A stretch of 22,925 nt of DNA. Origin: a virus. The position numbers and the translations under genes were made by a program. The notes under the pieces were generated by a model. It had not been told where the DNA came from, did no database searches, and saw only the letters and a list, made by a program, of their open reading frames with translations. Below, in pieces: positions 1-8,672 of this stretch (position 1 is the first letter of the stretch; each line of letters begins with the position of its first letter). The stretch covers positions 1 through 22,925 of IMG/VR virus record IMGVR_UViG_3300020391_000019, one strand, 5' to 3'.

Positions 1-2416
1 ATTCTCTAAAAAATGCTTTTTCACCTACTCTAATTATATTTTGAGCTTTTATTAAATTAGGAGAGTATATACCATCTGTACTGCCTGATACAATTAATGA
101 CCCTGTTATTTTAGTATCACCATCCACCATAAGATTTCCACTAATAGGTAATTCAAAATTTGAACCTGTTATACTACCTAATGCTCTTATTCTACTTGGG
201 TTTACTAATTCATTATTATTAAGTGATACTGGGATTCTAAATGTTGCTTGTGATGTAGTTAATTCTAGTTCAGGGCTACTACCACCATTTATTTGGAATT
301 TTAAATTAGTAGTACCTGTTGATAACATTCCTGTATTAGGATTATTCCAAAATGTATATCCTGGTTCAGAATCTGAAGATGATGATACTGTAAATTTACT
401 AGCTGATACTGGGGTATTAAATTTAATATCATCTCCAAACTCAGCTATTGCAAATGATCCTGAGTCAGCATCATTGTCTGAACTTAAACCATTTATTATT
501 CTAAATGTTCCATGTGTTCCTGCTCCTCCATAACTACTATTTCCAATATAAGGGCCAGTAGTATCAGTTGAAAATATACCTAATTTACTATTACTATTAT
601 TAGTTCCTTGAGCTCTCACATGAATTCCACCACCTTTTTTACTACCAGTAGTTAGCCCTTGTGCTATATTAATATATCCTCCATCTATTAATGAAAGACC
701 TTGAATTTCAGAGTCTAATGTAACTGTTTGTTCTGATGCTCCAGTTGTGCCTGATATTGTAAATGAATTATCTGCTCCAGATCCAGATACTCCTATTTTA
801 AAAGTTGGACCAGCTGAAGTTTCAAATACTATATTACCATCAGTTGTACTATTTTCTCCAACTATAATATGTTTAAATGAGCCTGTTGTACCATAAATAG
901 AACCAGTGGCAATTATATCTGAATTAGTTCCTATTATTCCTGCTACATAAAATCTATTTAATGGGTTATTAGTATTAATACCTACTTTTCCAGTTGCCCC
1001 ATCCATGTAAAATGCTGAAGCCCCTCCAAATGATGTTTGTACTGCTGGATTAAGTGTGGGTTGAATTCCAAAATATCCTGTGTTGCTAAAATAAAAACCT
1101 GTTCCGCTAGCTCCAGTTAATAGTGCTGATTGGACTCCATCTGTTCTCCATAAAGAGATATTAGAAGGACCTCCAGTTGATTTAATTAATATTTTACCAT
1201 CATCACTTCCTACACTAGATCCTGATTCAAAATACATTCTAGATGTACCACTTTGAACTTCTAGGCTTCCTGAAACTGTTAATGATCCTGTTATACCAGC
1301 TGATCCAAAAAATTGCCCATCCCATGAGCCAGTATCAATTCCTGTTAATTGTGAACCATCACCTACAAAATGGCCACTTGCACTTATATCACCTCTTACA
1401 TCTAATGTTACATCAGATGAACCTGACATCACTAATGTATTTGTACCTACTGTATGTCTAAAAGATACTAAATCTATGTTTGAGGAAGCATTTACACCAA
1501 AACTTATTTTATCACCATTATTAATGTAAACATTTTTCCATCTTCTATTGTAAGCTCCTAAGTTTATTTGATTACCTATAATAGGATTAAAACCAGTTGT
1601 TGTTAAAGCAACACCATAATTTACACCACTAGATACAAACTTTATTTTTCCAAGACTGTCTAAAATTAACCCATTTTCTGTATCATTTGATCTTAGATAT
1701 AGTGAGCTTGTAGTAAATCTTGATGATATTTCTAACATAGGATTACCTTGGTCAAATCTAAAATCAAGTCTATTTTTTTGATCTATATCTGTTTCAGTTA
1801 TAGTAAAGGCTGAGCCTGATTGTAGTGAAATATCTAATGAACCAGATACTTTCATGGATCCTGTTGCTATAAGATTATCTATTTCAGTTGTAAACTTATT
1901 TAAACCTCCATTAGCACCATGTTTTATACCAAATATTCTCCATCCATAATATTGGGCCTCACCTCCTATTATTAAACTATTATCAGTTAATCTAGCTATA
2001 TCAGCATTTGCATTAGAAGTGCCTAAAAATATTCGAGCTGTAGTTCCAGCTTTGGTATCATGATCAATATAAAGAGTTCCTACTGTTCGAATTCCTCCTC
2101 CAACTGTTTGTAAAGTTAATGGGTATGTTGGTGGTGTTCCAATTAAACCATAACTACCACTAACTTTCAATGAGCCTGATACTTGTAAGTCATTTGTAGT
2201 AGCGTAAAAAGAACCAGTTTGAGAAAAAATACCTCCTCCAATAACAACTGATGGTAAAGTTAATGAAAAAGTAGATTCATCTCCTCTTGTAAATATTAAA
2301 TTATCACCTGATATAGATGCTGTTGTTAATAAAGAACCTGTTGAAATACTTGATGGTCCTTCTATAACACCTGGACTTACTGTTATACTACTATCTACAA
2401 ATCTTACTTGACTCAT
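1..2416 (-). CDS. Fibre-like virion protein, C-terminus beyond the window (partial)
   Basis: An open frame starts at the ATG at 2414-2416 and stays open for about 805 codons to the left edge. It is rich in Gly, Ser and Thr and carries many short repeats of the type TGSLxVSGS (for example VSGSLKVSGS, TGSMKVSGSL, TGSLTVSGSLEV, TGSLIVSGS). Three motifs are familiar from phage tail-fibre and appendage proteins: GDNLIFTRGDESTFSLTL near residues 35-55, GDGSQLTGI near 350-360, and GKVGINTNNPLNRFYVAG near 470-490. Such proteins are usually trimeric beta-structured fibres, and the GIGTxxP-like motif is often followed by a C-terminal S74 self-cleaving chaperone, which would lie outside this window. It follows the gp15-like gene by 28 bases and has a promoter-like element in that gap. 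The role as host-recognition fibre or other appendage is inferred; the repeat pattern is seen directly. Confidence 0.75.
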   Translation of the reverse strand, partial: MSQVRFVDSSITVSPGVIEGPSSISTGSLLTTASISGDNLIFTRGDESTFSLTLPSVVIGGGIFSQTGSFYATTNDLQVSGSLKVSGSYGLIGTPPTYPLTLQTVGGGIRTVGTLYIDHDTKAGTTARIFLGTSNANADIARLTDNSLIIGGEAQYYGWRIFGIKHGANGGLNKFTTEIDNLIATGSMKVSGSLDISLQSGSAFTITETDIDQKNRLDFRFDQGNPMLEISSRFTTSSLYLRSNDTENGLILDSLGKIKFVSSGVNYGVALTTTGFNPIIGNQINLGAYNRRWKNVYINNGDKISFGVNASSNIDLVSFRHTVGTNTLVMSGSSDVTLDVRGDISASGHFVGDGSQLTGIDTGSWDGQFFGSAGITGSLTVSGSLEVQSGTSRMYFESGSSVGSDDGKILIKSTGGPSNISLWRTDGVQSALLTGASGTGFYFSNTGYFGIQPTLNPAVQTSFGGASAFYMDGATGKVGINTNNPLNRFYVAGIIGTNSDIIATGSIYGTTGSFKHIIVGENSTTDGNIVFETSAGPTFKIGVSGSGADNSFTISGTTGASEQTVTLDSEIQGLSLIDGGYINIAQGLTTGSKKGGGIHVRAQGTNNSNSKLGIFSTDTTGPYIGNSSYGGAGTHGTFRIINGLSSDNDADSGSFAIAEFGDDIKFNTPVSASKFTVSSSSDSEPGYTFWNNPNTGMLSTGTTNLKFQINGGSSPELELTTSQATFRIPVSLNNNELVNPSRIRALGSITGSNFELPISGNLMVDGDTKITGSLIVSGSTDGIYSPNLIKAQNIIRVGEKAFFRE

Positions 2417-2435
2417 TTAATTCTTTTTTATATAA

Positions 2436-2445
2436 TTATAAATAT
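2436..2445 (-). promoter_or_regulatory. ATATTTATAA element upstream of the fibre-like gene
   Basis: The minus strand reads ATATTTATAA, ending 19 bases before the start codon at 2416 and touching the stop codon of the preceding gene. The same ten bases or close variants recur upstream of several other genes here. The promoter role is inferred. Confidence 0.35.
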
Positions 2446-3539
2446 TAACCATTAGATATAGTTGGTACTCCTCCATTATTCCATATGACACCTGCTATTA
2501 AAGGATCTGTTGTTGGTAAATCACTTAAAGAGGTAAATATTGGTGGAGAAGGATTATTAGAAAAATTAACAGGTGATGAAGTTAAATTTATTTGGCCTGA
2601 TATATTGTCTCTAGTTCTTCCATCAGGTGTAACTGTTGGGTTGGATTCATATCTTTCAACATTAGAATCTGTTTCCATTTGGAATATAATTTTAGATTTT
2701 GAATTATATTTTTTAACAGCATTTAAATCTTTTTGAACAACATCAGGTACTAGATATCCATACATTTTTATAGTAAAAGTACCTCTTACTAATCTTTCTT
2801 GACTTTGTTGTAATTCTGTAACTGTAGTGAAATTATCTATTCTTGCTCTAAATTTAAATCTTTCAGGATCACCCCAATATGAATCAGAAGCATAATTAAT
2901 TGCCTCTATTATTTTATTTAATTGTTCTACATAGTAAGTTTGAGCTATACAAGTATAAGTTAAATTAACATAATCAGGTACCACATTAGCTATAAATTGT
3001 TCAGTTGGAATCCTATTATTAAGCAAGTTAAAATTACTGTAGAAATCTTTTTCATTATATACTTTTTGAAAAGAAGTATATAAGTTAGGTTCATTTGAAT
3101 CTAATTTTCTAGATAATGTCCTATTTTTTTCAATTGAGTCTCTTTTAAATATTATTATAGGCATCATAATGGCACCTTTTTTATCTCTTAAATATTTGTC
3201 TTTTTGAATTGATTTCCATCTTTCTGGAGAACCATATATAATAGGAACTGCTATTCTTTCTCCATTTTGTATTACAAAAGGTCTAATAACTTTTTCAAAA
3301 TAATACATTATAGATTCATCTATGTCTTGTATACCAATAGAAAAAGGTTTAGTATCATCACCTTTAAAAGACATTTTAGTTGATCTATTGAATGGAAGAT
3401 TAGCTTGATTGTTAGGATTAAATTGTCCTCCTTCCTTAGCATCATTAGGATTGCCATATTCTGAAGAGAAGGGAGTTTGAAGATTTTTTGAAATCTCTTC
3501 TTGTGTCTTAGGAATTGGTTTTATGTATTTTTTAGCCAT
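2445..3539 (-). CDS. gp15-like tail completion / sheath stabiliser protein
   Basis: This 364-aa protein resembles T4 gp15, the protein that caps the tail tube and sheath and joins the tail to the neck. The likeness is by remembered family features: a segment at about residues 78-112 (FEKVIRPFVIQNGERIAVPI then IYGSPERW), which matches the gp15 pattern of a basic/polar residue, VPI, YxS and an aromatic; a central part with a YYVEQLNKIIEAI helix; and a late strand GTFTIKMYGYLVPD where gp15 has a 'VNGWMYP' stretch. It is longer than T4 gp15 (272 aa); the first 60 or so residues are polar and probably disordered. Its start overlaps the end of the gp14-like gene by 8 bases, so the two are likely translationally coupled. 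The position directly after the gp13- and gp14-like genes, as in T4, strongly supports the call. Confidence 0.65.
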   Translation of the reverse strand: MAKKYIKPIPKTQEEISKNLQTPFSSEYGNPNDAKEGGQFNPNNQANLPFNRSTKMSFKGDDTKPFSIGIQDIDESIMYYFEKVIRPFVIQNGERIAVPIIYGSPERWKSIQKDKYLRDKKGAIMMPIIIFKRDSIEKNRTLSRKLDSNEPNLYTSFQKVYNEKDFYSNFNLLNNRIPTEQFIANVVPDYVNLTYTCIAQTYYVEQLNKIIEAINYASDSYWGDPERFKFRARIDNFTTVTELQQSQERLVRGTFTIKMYGYLVPDVVQKDLNAVKKYNSKSKIIFQMETDSNVERYESNPTVTPDGRTRDNISGQINLTSSPVNFSNNPSPPIFTSLSDLPTTDPLIAGVIWNNGGVPTISNG

Positions 3540-4095
3540 TAATTCTTCCTTTCTCTATTTGTACTTTGTCTACTGGTGTGTAATGTGTTTTACATATGAC
3601 AGAGAAATCTCTACCAAAATCTTTTAATCCTGGATTTATTGGGTTTTCAGCATAGTCATAATCTTGATCTTTTCCCACAAAATATTGATTACTAATAATA
3701 TCGTCTACTTCATAATATCCACCATAATAATAAATGATGTCTCCAACTTGTGGGACTAAATCAGCTCCAAAATAATCTCCTTTATCATAATCTTCATTAA
3801 AATCTAAATTTCTTTGCAATAAATCATCGCGTAAAAATTTAAAATCAACATTTCTATAATATTGTACACCAAATTCATCATCTGGGTAAGACTGTGGTTC
3901 ATGTGTAATTAAACAACTTAATATAACGCCTCTATAATAATATTTTGAACCAGCTGATTCACCATAAAGGTTAACTTTTGTTTCCTCTAGTTTGTATTTA
4001 TAGTAAATACATTGTTGAGAAATAACATTACCTATTAGTTCTCTATTAACATGCCTAAATAGGCTTATATCTCTTTTACCACCATATAAAGCCAT
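3532..4095 (-). CDS. gp14-like neck protein
   Basis: This 187-aa protein looks like the T4 gp14 neck family, which completes the filled head so that a tail can attach. Features seen are an early helix NRELIGNVISQQCIYYKYKL (residues about 17-36), which parallels the gp14 'ILADVLVAESIQ' region, followed by the strand YGESAGSKYYYRGVIL. A conserved-looking block near residues 113-140 (VPQVGDIIYYYGGYYEVDDI and then NQYFVGKDQDY) parallels the 'EGDLIYFPMDNSLFEI ... YQLGQ' part of gp14. It is shorter than T4 gp14 (256 aa), mainly at the C-terminus. It lies between gp13-like and gp15-like genes, with one spacer base to the former and 8 bases of overlap with the latter, so the three form a tight operon. 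The call rests on remembered family patterns and gene order. Confidence 0.7.
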   Translation of the reverse strand: MALYGGKRDISLFRHVNRELIGNVISQQCIYYKYKLEETKVNLYGESAGSKYYYRGVILSCLITHEPQSYPDDEFGVQYYRNVDFKFLRDDLLQRNLDFNEDYDKGDYFGADLVPQVGDIIYYYGGYYEVDDIISNQYFVGKDQDYDYAENPINPGLKDFGRDFSVICKTHYTPVDKVQIEKGRING

Positions 4096-4096
4096 A

Positions 4097-5278
4097 CTAT
4101 CCTATATAGATTGTGTAAGGAACTTTATTTAATTCCTTTTGTAAAAAATCATTTTCATTTGCTCTTCTTTCTAATAATTTATCTCTAGAAGTTTCATCAA
4201 AATATGTTCTTAATCTTTCTATTAAAGCATTTTTATCAGCAGTTGCTGATGATAATAAATCTTGTTGATTTAATGTTACTTCAGCATCTGGAATTGGGAC
4301 AGTTGTATATTTACCTCTAATATATCCTAACATTTCTTTAGCTATTGCTAAGGCATATTCAAATATCCATTGTCTACCTATTGAATTAATCTCATTATAG
4401 TTAGGATTTTTGAATGGAACTTGAGAAACTGATGTTACTTTATTAGCTCCATTTTGATATGGGTTTTGTCTTTCTGAATCTTTTATATATTCAAAAGATA
4501 AATACCCACAATGACTACCATCAAAATCACTACCATAAGGTCCTTTAGCTGTAGGTATAGGAAATACTTTTAATTGATTATTTATTAATTCAAAAGAATA
4601 ATTTGATCTTCTAATAGTATCATTAAATTCTATAGCTTGCATTACTTGCATATCATAATTGATAGGCATCATTAAAAAGTTAATAGCTGGTGAATAACTA
4701 CCAAAACCAAAAGAGTCCATTAAATCTATCATTCCTGTACCTGTACCAGCATAGGGATCAAAATATCTTGTTATTGCTGGTGGTGCTTCATAAAATACTC
4801 TTTTAATTTCTATATTATCATCAGCTCCTATACTAGCACTTGCTTGAGCCCAAGCATTCATATCATAACTTTGTTTACCAGCTTTTAATTCTAAAGATCC
4901 TGAATACCATGTTACATTACCTCCTACACCTGCTTCAGTTCCATATTGTTCAGATAATCTAACTACACCTGCCATATTAGGTACAATAAGTTGATCATTT
5001 GATTCAATTAAAGTACTAGAACCTCCTAATGATAAATAATTTTCTCTTACTTGATAAGCATATAATTCATTTCCATATGTAGTTATAGCTTCTTCAAAAG
5101 CTGTATATAAAGAACCTGATTGTAATTCTATGTCAGTTAAAGGATAACCTAATCTTCTAGCTATAAAATCAGCTACTTTATCAGCATCATTTTGAAAATC
5201 AGTTTGGTTATCATAAAAACCAAAAGGAGTTTGCCCAACTGCAAATGAAGAAGACCCGGGCCAAATTGGTATATTCAT
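4097..5278 (-). CDS. gp13-like neck / head-tail adaptor protein
   Basis: This 393-aa protein resembles the gp13 neck family of T4-like phages, which binds the portal after packaging and forms the docking site for the tail. The most diagnostic part is residues about 35-70: a helix ending in FIARRLGYPLTDIELQSG and then LYTAFEEAITTYGNEL, the pattern of a short helix, 'LG.P....EL' and a long acidic helix shared by these adaptors. A beta-rich middle and a C-terminal stretch predicted to be helical (about 310-393) with many charged residues follow. It is longer than T4 gp13 (309 aa), with an extra Gly/Ser-rich part near residues 120-200. It begins 11 bases after the 141-aa gene and is followed after one base by the gp14-like gene. 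Assignment is from motif memory plus context. Confidence 0.7.
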   Translation of the reverse strand: MNIPIWPGSSSFAVGQTPFGFYDNQTDFQNDADKVADFIARRLGYPLTDIELQSGSLYTAFEEAITTYGNELYAYQVRENYLSLGGSSTLIESNDQLIVPNMAGVVRLSEQYGTEAGVGGNVTWYSGSLELKAGKQSYDMNAWAQASASIGADDNIEIKRVFYEAPPAITRYFDPYAGTGTGMIDLMDSFGFGSYSPAINFLMMPINYDMQVMQAIEFNDTIRRSNYSFELINNQLKVFPIPTAKGPYGSDFDGSHCGYLSFEYIKDSERQNPYQNGANKVTSVSQVPFKNPNYNEINSIGRQWIFEYALAIAKEMLGYIRGKYTTVPIPDAEVTLNQQDLLSSATADKNALIERLRTYFDETSRDKLLERRANENDFLQKELNKVPYTIYIG

Positions 5279-5289
5279 AATATTTTAAA

Positions 5290-5715
5290 TTAAGTTGTTG
5301 CTATAAAGTACTCTACTTTAGCTGAACTGCCTGAGGGTTCTACAAACACAGACATTATATCATCATATGAAAATGTATTGATTGAACTACCTGTAATTTC
5401 ACTTGTTGATAACATAAATGATCCACCAGCAGATATTGAAAAATTTAAAAGTTCTGTAGATGATGATACTTTAAGATTAATTGGAGTATTAGAAGAGTAA
5501 TTAGATATTCTACCATATTTAAAACTTCCAGAAGTAAAAGTACCAGCACCTGGTGTATCACTATATTTAAAAATAGTAGTTTCACTTCCTGAAGGTACAG
5601 TAACTATTCTATTATCATAATTTTCTATACCTTTAATGGTAATATGATAGTCAGTACCTCTCTCAGTTCCCTCAAGTAATACTCGTTCTCTTATTAAAAG
5701 GGTAAAGTCAGCCAT
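5290..5715 (-). CDS. Small beta-rich virion-associated protein of unknown function
   Basis: This 141-aa protein has no function I can assign. It is rich in Ser, Thr and Gly, has alternating hydrophobic residues typical of beta strands, and no hydrophobic membrane segment. Its pattern, an N-terminal strand 'FTLLIRERVLLEGTERG', a middle 'RISNYSSNTPINLKVSS' and a later 'SAGGSFMLST', is like small proteins that occur beside capsid genes in many marine phage genomes and may sit on the virion, perhaps as a decoration or cement protein; that role is inference. It lies just after the capsid-gene terminator and carries its own ATATTTATAA element 9 bases before the start, so it probably opens a separate transcript with the gp13-, gp14- and gp15-like genes. 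Confidence 0.6.
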   Translation of the reverse strand: MADFTLLIRERVLLEGTERGTDYHITIKGIENYDNRIVTVPSGSETTIFKYSDTPGAGTFTSGSFKYGRISNYSSNTPINLKVSSSTELLNFSISAGGSFMLSTSEITGSSINTFSYDDIMSVFVEPSGSSAKVEYFIATT

Positions 5716-5724
5716 AGCATTTTC

Positions 5725-5734
5725 TTATAAATAT
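5725..5734 (-). promoter_or_regulatory. ATATTTATAA element between the capsid terminator and the next gene
   Basis: The minus strand reads ATATTTATAA, 9 bases before the start at 5715. It lies in the short spacer between the terminator after gp23 and the next gene, where a new promoter would be needed. This is the strongest single positional argument that the repeated element is a promoter. Confidence 0.4.
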
Positions 5735-5752
5735 GAAAAAAATTAAACAAAT

Positions 5753-5783
5753 AAAAAAAAGACCTGACTAAAAAGCCAGGTCT
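5753..5783 (-). terminator. Rho-independent terminator after the major capsid gene
   Basis: On the minus strand a hairpin with a 7-bp perfect stem (AGACCTG pairing with CAGGTCT, plus two further pairs beyond one mismatch, and a short loop) is followed directly by a run of eight T. It lies 28 bases past the end of the capsid gene, in the right orientation to end that transcript. Confidence 0.85.
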
Positions 5784-5811
5784 AATTTATAGAATTTATG
5801 TTTGTATTTTA

Positions 5812-7458
5812 TTATACAGACGCTAATCCACTAACAAATACTCTTCCGTAAAATTCTGGTCTGATCATTTTCTTAGCATATCTCGTTAATAGACCTTTTC
5901 TTGGTGTGAAAGTGTCTGGATCATATACTAATGGAGTCATAATCAATGGAATGTAAGGAGCAAATACAGCACCTGTTTCTAGGAACTGATTACCTCTATA
6001 TCCCATAAGGATTGTACCTTCAGTCATATATGGGTTTTTATAAACATCATATCTGCTGTTCATTTGACCCATTTTCTGAATACCAAATGCAAATTTACCT
6101 TTTGTAGCATCACCATCAGCATTTGAAGCAAATCCTGGGATTGATTCAATTACTGTAGCAACTGAAGGAGATATCACTGCAAAATTAGCACCACCTCTAA
6201 GAGTTTTCTGGTGAATTTTGTTAGATACTTTTTGCATTTTAGTTCCTAATGTTTGGAACCATTGTCCTTGAGTATTGAAAAAATTTAAGGTTTCATATCC
6301 TGATTTGTCAGCATTTAAAGCTAAATTAGCTTCAGCATTCCAATATTCATCAGCAGCTGATGCATCTTGAATTAACATATCTAGGATCTCTAAATCAATT
6401 TCCATTGAGATGTATTCACTCATAATTGAAGTTAACTCAGCCTCAGCATCTAGTGCTTGGTAAGCATTCAAATCTTGAGCAAATTCAGGAGTCCATTGTG
6501 CTTTTAACTTTCTAGTTTTAGCAACAATTGCTTCTGATTTCATTTTTACATCAATAGAAGGGATTTCTAAAGTAGTAGCTGATTCAGCATTTGGGAATCC
6601 TGCTCCTGCAGCATCTTCAAAATCACCTCTATGATTTGGAGTTGGTTGTTGGTTATATTCTACTACCCAAGTACCAGCACTAGCTAATGCACTAACACTT
6701 GTACTATATACAAATTTAATATTTGTACCCACTGTTTCTGTAAATTGTGGAAGTAATGTAGCACCATTCAATGAACCTGAAGAACATACAAATGCTCTTG
6801 CTCCTCTGTAATCAGGTCTTGTTAATTGAGATCCTGAAATAACAACTACTGAAATATCACCAGCAGCTACAGAAGCTGATAATTCTGATATATAATCTAC
6901 ATCAGACCAATCAGCTGAACCTGATTCAACAGCATCAACAGAAGCTGAGAATTGGTTAATTGAATATCCAAATCTACCAGCACCATAAAGACCACCTGTA
7001 GGGTCACTATCTGGTCCTGGGTTAGTATCACCGTACATTGAAGCTGTGGCTCCATAAACGTCTCCAGCTGGACCGAAATTTAATTCTTTTTCTTGTCCAT
7101 ACTGAAAATCTAGGAAAAATACTAGACCTGAAGGTAAATTCATTGGTTGAACCGAAACAAATTCTTTGGCAGCAATTTGTCCAAATACTTTCCTTACCAT
7201 TGGTAAAGCAACACCTGCCCATTGTGCACCTGCACCACCCGCAGCAGCAAAACCACCTTGGTCAGTTTGAGATTGCTCAACAACAAGTTGTTTTGCTTGG
7301 TTCTCTAGAATTAATGACATGTTATTTTTATTAATCTCACTGTCAATACCTTCTAAAAGTCCTGTTTTTTCCCATTTTGACGCTAGTCTAGCAGCGTCAC
7401 TCTGCATGTTTTTCCAACCTTGTGCAGAGCTTTCTAATAGAGAATTTAATTGACTCAT
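5812..7458 (-). CDS. 23: Major capsid protein, gp23-like
   Basis: This 548-aa protein is the T4-like major head subunit, which forms the hexamers of the shell. The N-terminal 70 residues are helical and polar and would be the propeptide removed by the prohead protease; sites fitting the gp21 rule (Leu or Ile, any residue, Glu, then a cut) include LLE/G at 34-37 and ILE/N at 50-53. The family core is clear from SVQPMNLPSGLVFFLDFQYG (about residues 101-120). A Gly/Ser-rich insertion of about 150 residues follows, then the conserved KSEAIVAKTRKLKAQWTPE and the helix QDLNAYQALDAEAELTSIMS. The C-terminus has TLRGGANFAVISP and the final FTPRKGLLTRYAKKMIRPEF. T4 gp23 is 521 aa, so the size fits. It follows the scaffold gene by 24 bases and ends just before a strong terminator. 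Confidence 0.95.
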   Translation of the reverse strand: MSQLNSLLESSAQGWKNMQSDAARLASKWEKTGLLEGIDSEINKNNMSLILENQAKQLVVEQSQTDQGGFAAAGGAGAQWAGVALPMVRKVFGQIAAKEFVSVQPMNLPSGLVFFLDFQYGQEKELNFGPAGDVYGATASMYGDTNPGPDSDPTGGLYGAGRFGYSINQFSASVDAVESGSADWSDVDYISELSASVAAGDISVVVISGSQLTRPDYRGARAFVCSSGSLNGATLLPQFTETVGTNIKFVYSTSVSALASAGTWVVEYNQQPTPNHRGDFEDAAGAGFPNAESATTLEIPSIDVKMKSEAIVAKTRKLKAQWTPEFAQDLNAYQALDAEAELTSIMSEYISMEIDLEILDMLIQDASAADEYWNAEANLALNADKSGYETLNFFNTQGQWFQTLGTKMQKVSNKIHQKTLRGGANFAVISPSVATVIESIPGFASNADGDATKGKFAFGIQKMGQMNSRYDVYKNPYMTEGTILMGYRGNQFLETGAVFAPYIPLIMTPLVYDPDTFTPRKGLLTRYAKKMIRPEFYGRVFVSGLASV

Positions 7459-7482
7459 TTTATTTAATTTTTAGTTTGTAAT

Positions 7483-8604
7483 TTATTTTAAACCTGCCAA
7501 TTTTTGGAACCTAGCCACCATGGGATCAGTTGCAATAATTGGTTTTTTAGTTTTAAAGTTTCCTGTTGCTTTTGAGGCAGAACCTAAAGATTCTTTAATT
7601 GGTGTTTTTCTTCTTTTTAAACCTTCGTTTAAAGTTTCAAATACCAATTTAGTTTCTTTCACTGTAGTTGCTTTATCAAATGCACCTAATACTTTTACTT
7701 TTTCACTTTCAGTTAAGTTTTTAGCTTTAAAGATTTTATTTGTGTATAACAGTTTAGCATTTAACAGGTTAACTTCTTCAAGCGCTTTATCTTTTATTTC
7801 AATGCTTTCTTCTAAAGTTTTAATAGTAGCATTAGCTTCTTCTAATTCTTTAGAATACTTTTCTTTATAGACTTCAGCGATTGAGGAATCATCTTCTTCA
7901 AGTGATTCTTCAGTTGCTTCTTCAATTGTAACTTCTTCATCTAGTTCAACTTCTTCTGTTTCTTCAGTTTCCATTTCAACATCCATATCGTCTGTTTCTA
8001 CTTCTTCTGTTTCTTCAGCGTTTTCACCAGCTTCTAGTTCTCCTGAGGCAACCATGTCTGCAATAACATCTTCGATAAATCCTTTAAGGTCTTCATCAGT
8101 CATATCTTCAAGATCTAGTTCTTCTTTTTCATCATCTTCACCTTCTTCTTTGCCTTTTTCAAATTCAAATTTGTCTACATCGGCACGTTCAGCTTCAGAT
8201 TCTTCAGTAACTGTTTCTTCTTCATTAACTGAGTCTTCCTCATTTAATTCACCTTCGATTTCTTTTAAAATTTCGTCTAGGTCAAGCTCTTCATCTACCT
8301 CATCTTTCATATCCATTTTTTCTTCAATTTCATCAGATTCTTCCATTTTCTTTTTAGATTTAGATTTGGGTTCTTCAGATCTAGAATCATCAGATCTAGA
8401 ATCATCTTCTTCATATGATTTTCTTGGACCTCCTTCTTCTAAGTCTGATTCATCTAATTCCATTTCTTCTAACTTTGCAGCTAGTAGTTCTTTGAGTTGA
8501 GGTGTGAAGGCTTCCTCTAGAGCTGCTTTTGCATTTGCGATAGCTGTTTCTTTAACGGCTTTGGCATCAGCAATAGCTTCTTTGAGAATGTCTCTTTTTG
8601 CCAT
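7483..8604 (-). CDS. 22: Prohead core scaffold protein, gp22-like
   Basis: This 373-aa, extremely acidic protein is the core scaffold around which gp23 assembles; it is later degraded by gp21. It has an N-terminal amphipathic helix (residues 1-50, including AKAALEEAFTPQLKELLAAK), a long Glu/Asp-rich middle (about 50-230), a coiled coil (about 235-290) and the diagnostic segment NLLNAKLLYTNKIFKAKNL followed by KATTVKETKLVFETLNEGLK. The last residues are ARFQKLAGLK, a tail shared with the 331-aa protein at 21010-22005. Many sites fit the protease rule, for example LEE/GG, LNE/E and LNE/G, as expected for a protein that is cut to peptides. A 15-base perfect tandem repeat at 8377-8406 gives the doubled DDSRS. 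The gene stands directly upstream of gp23, as in T4. A 160-base leader with a possible promoter and hairpin precedes it. Confidence 0.92.
   Translation of the reverse strand: MAKRDILKEAIADAKAVKETAIANAKAALEEAFTPQLKELLAAKLEEMELDESDLEEGGPRKSYEEDDSRSDDSRSEEPKSKSKKKMEESDEIEEKMDMKDEVDEELDLDEILKEIEGELNEEDSVNEEETVTEESEAERADVDKFEFEKGKEEGEDDEKEELDLEDMTDEDLKGFIEDVIADMVASGELEAGENAEETEEVETDDMDVEMETEETEEVELDEEVTIEEATEESLEEDDSSIAEVYKEKYSKELEEANATIKTLEESIEIKDKALEEVNLLNAKLLYTNKIFKAKNLTESEKVKVLGAFDKATTVKETKLVFETLNEGLKRRKTPIKESLGSASKATGNFKTKKPIIATDPMVARFQKLAGLK
8377..8406 (-). repeat. 15-bp perfect tandem duplication inside the scaffold gene
   Basis: The plus strand carries AGATCTAGAATCATC twice in direct succession (8377-8391 and 8392-8406). 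It is in frame and encodes DDSRS twice in the acidic, probably disordered middle of the scaffold protein, a region that should tolerate length change. Confidence 0.9.
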
Positions 8605-8672
8605 TATTCCTAAATTTTATTATGTTGGGAAAGTACGTTTATTTGGAAACGTAATAGAGTTTGTTTTGTTTC

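Noticed and set aside
1243-1461. Plus-strand frame rich in Leu, His and Tyr
   Set aside because: It is the antisense of the fibre-like gene, and its composition reflects the repeats on the other strand.
7028-7334. Open frames on both strands inside the capsid gene
   Set aside because: They lie wholly within gp23, which has clear family motifs; compositions (Trp/Cys/Arg-rich on minus, Leu/His/Gln-rich on plus) are unnatural.
8054-8500. Serine-rich plus-strand open frame opposite the scaffold gene
   Set aside because: It is the complement of the Glu/Asp-rich stretch of gp22 (GAA/GAT codons read backwards give Ser/Phe). The strand is opposite to every supported gene.
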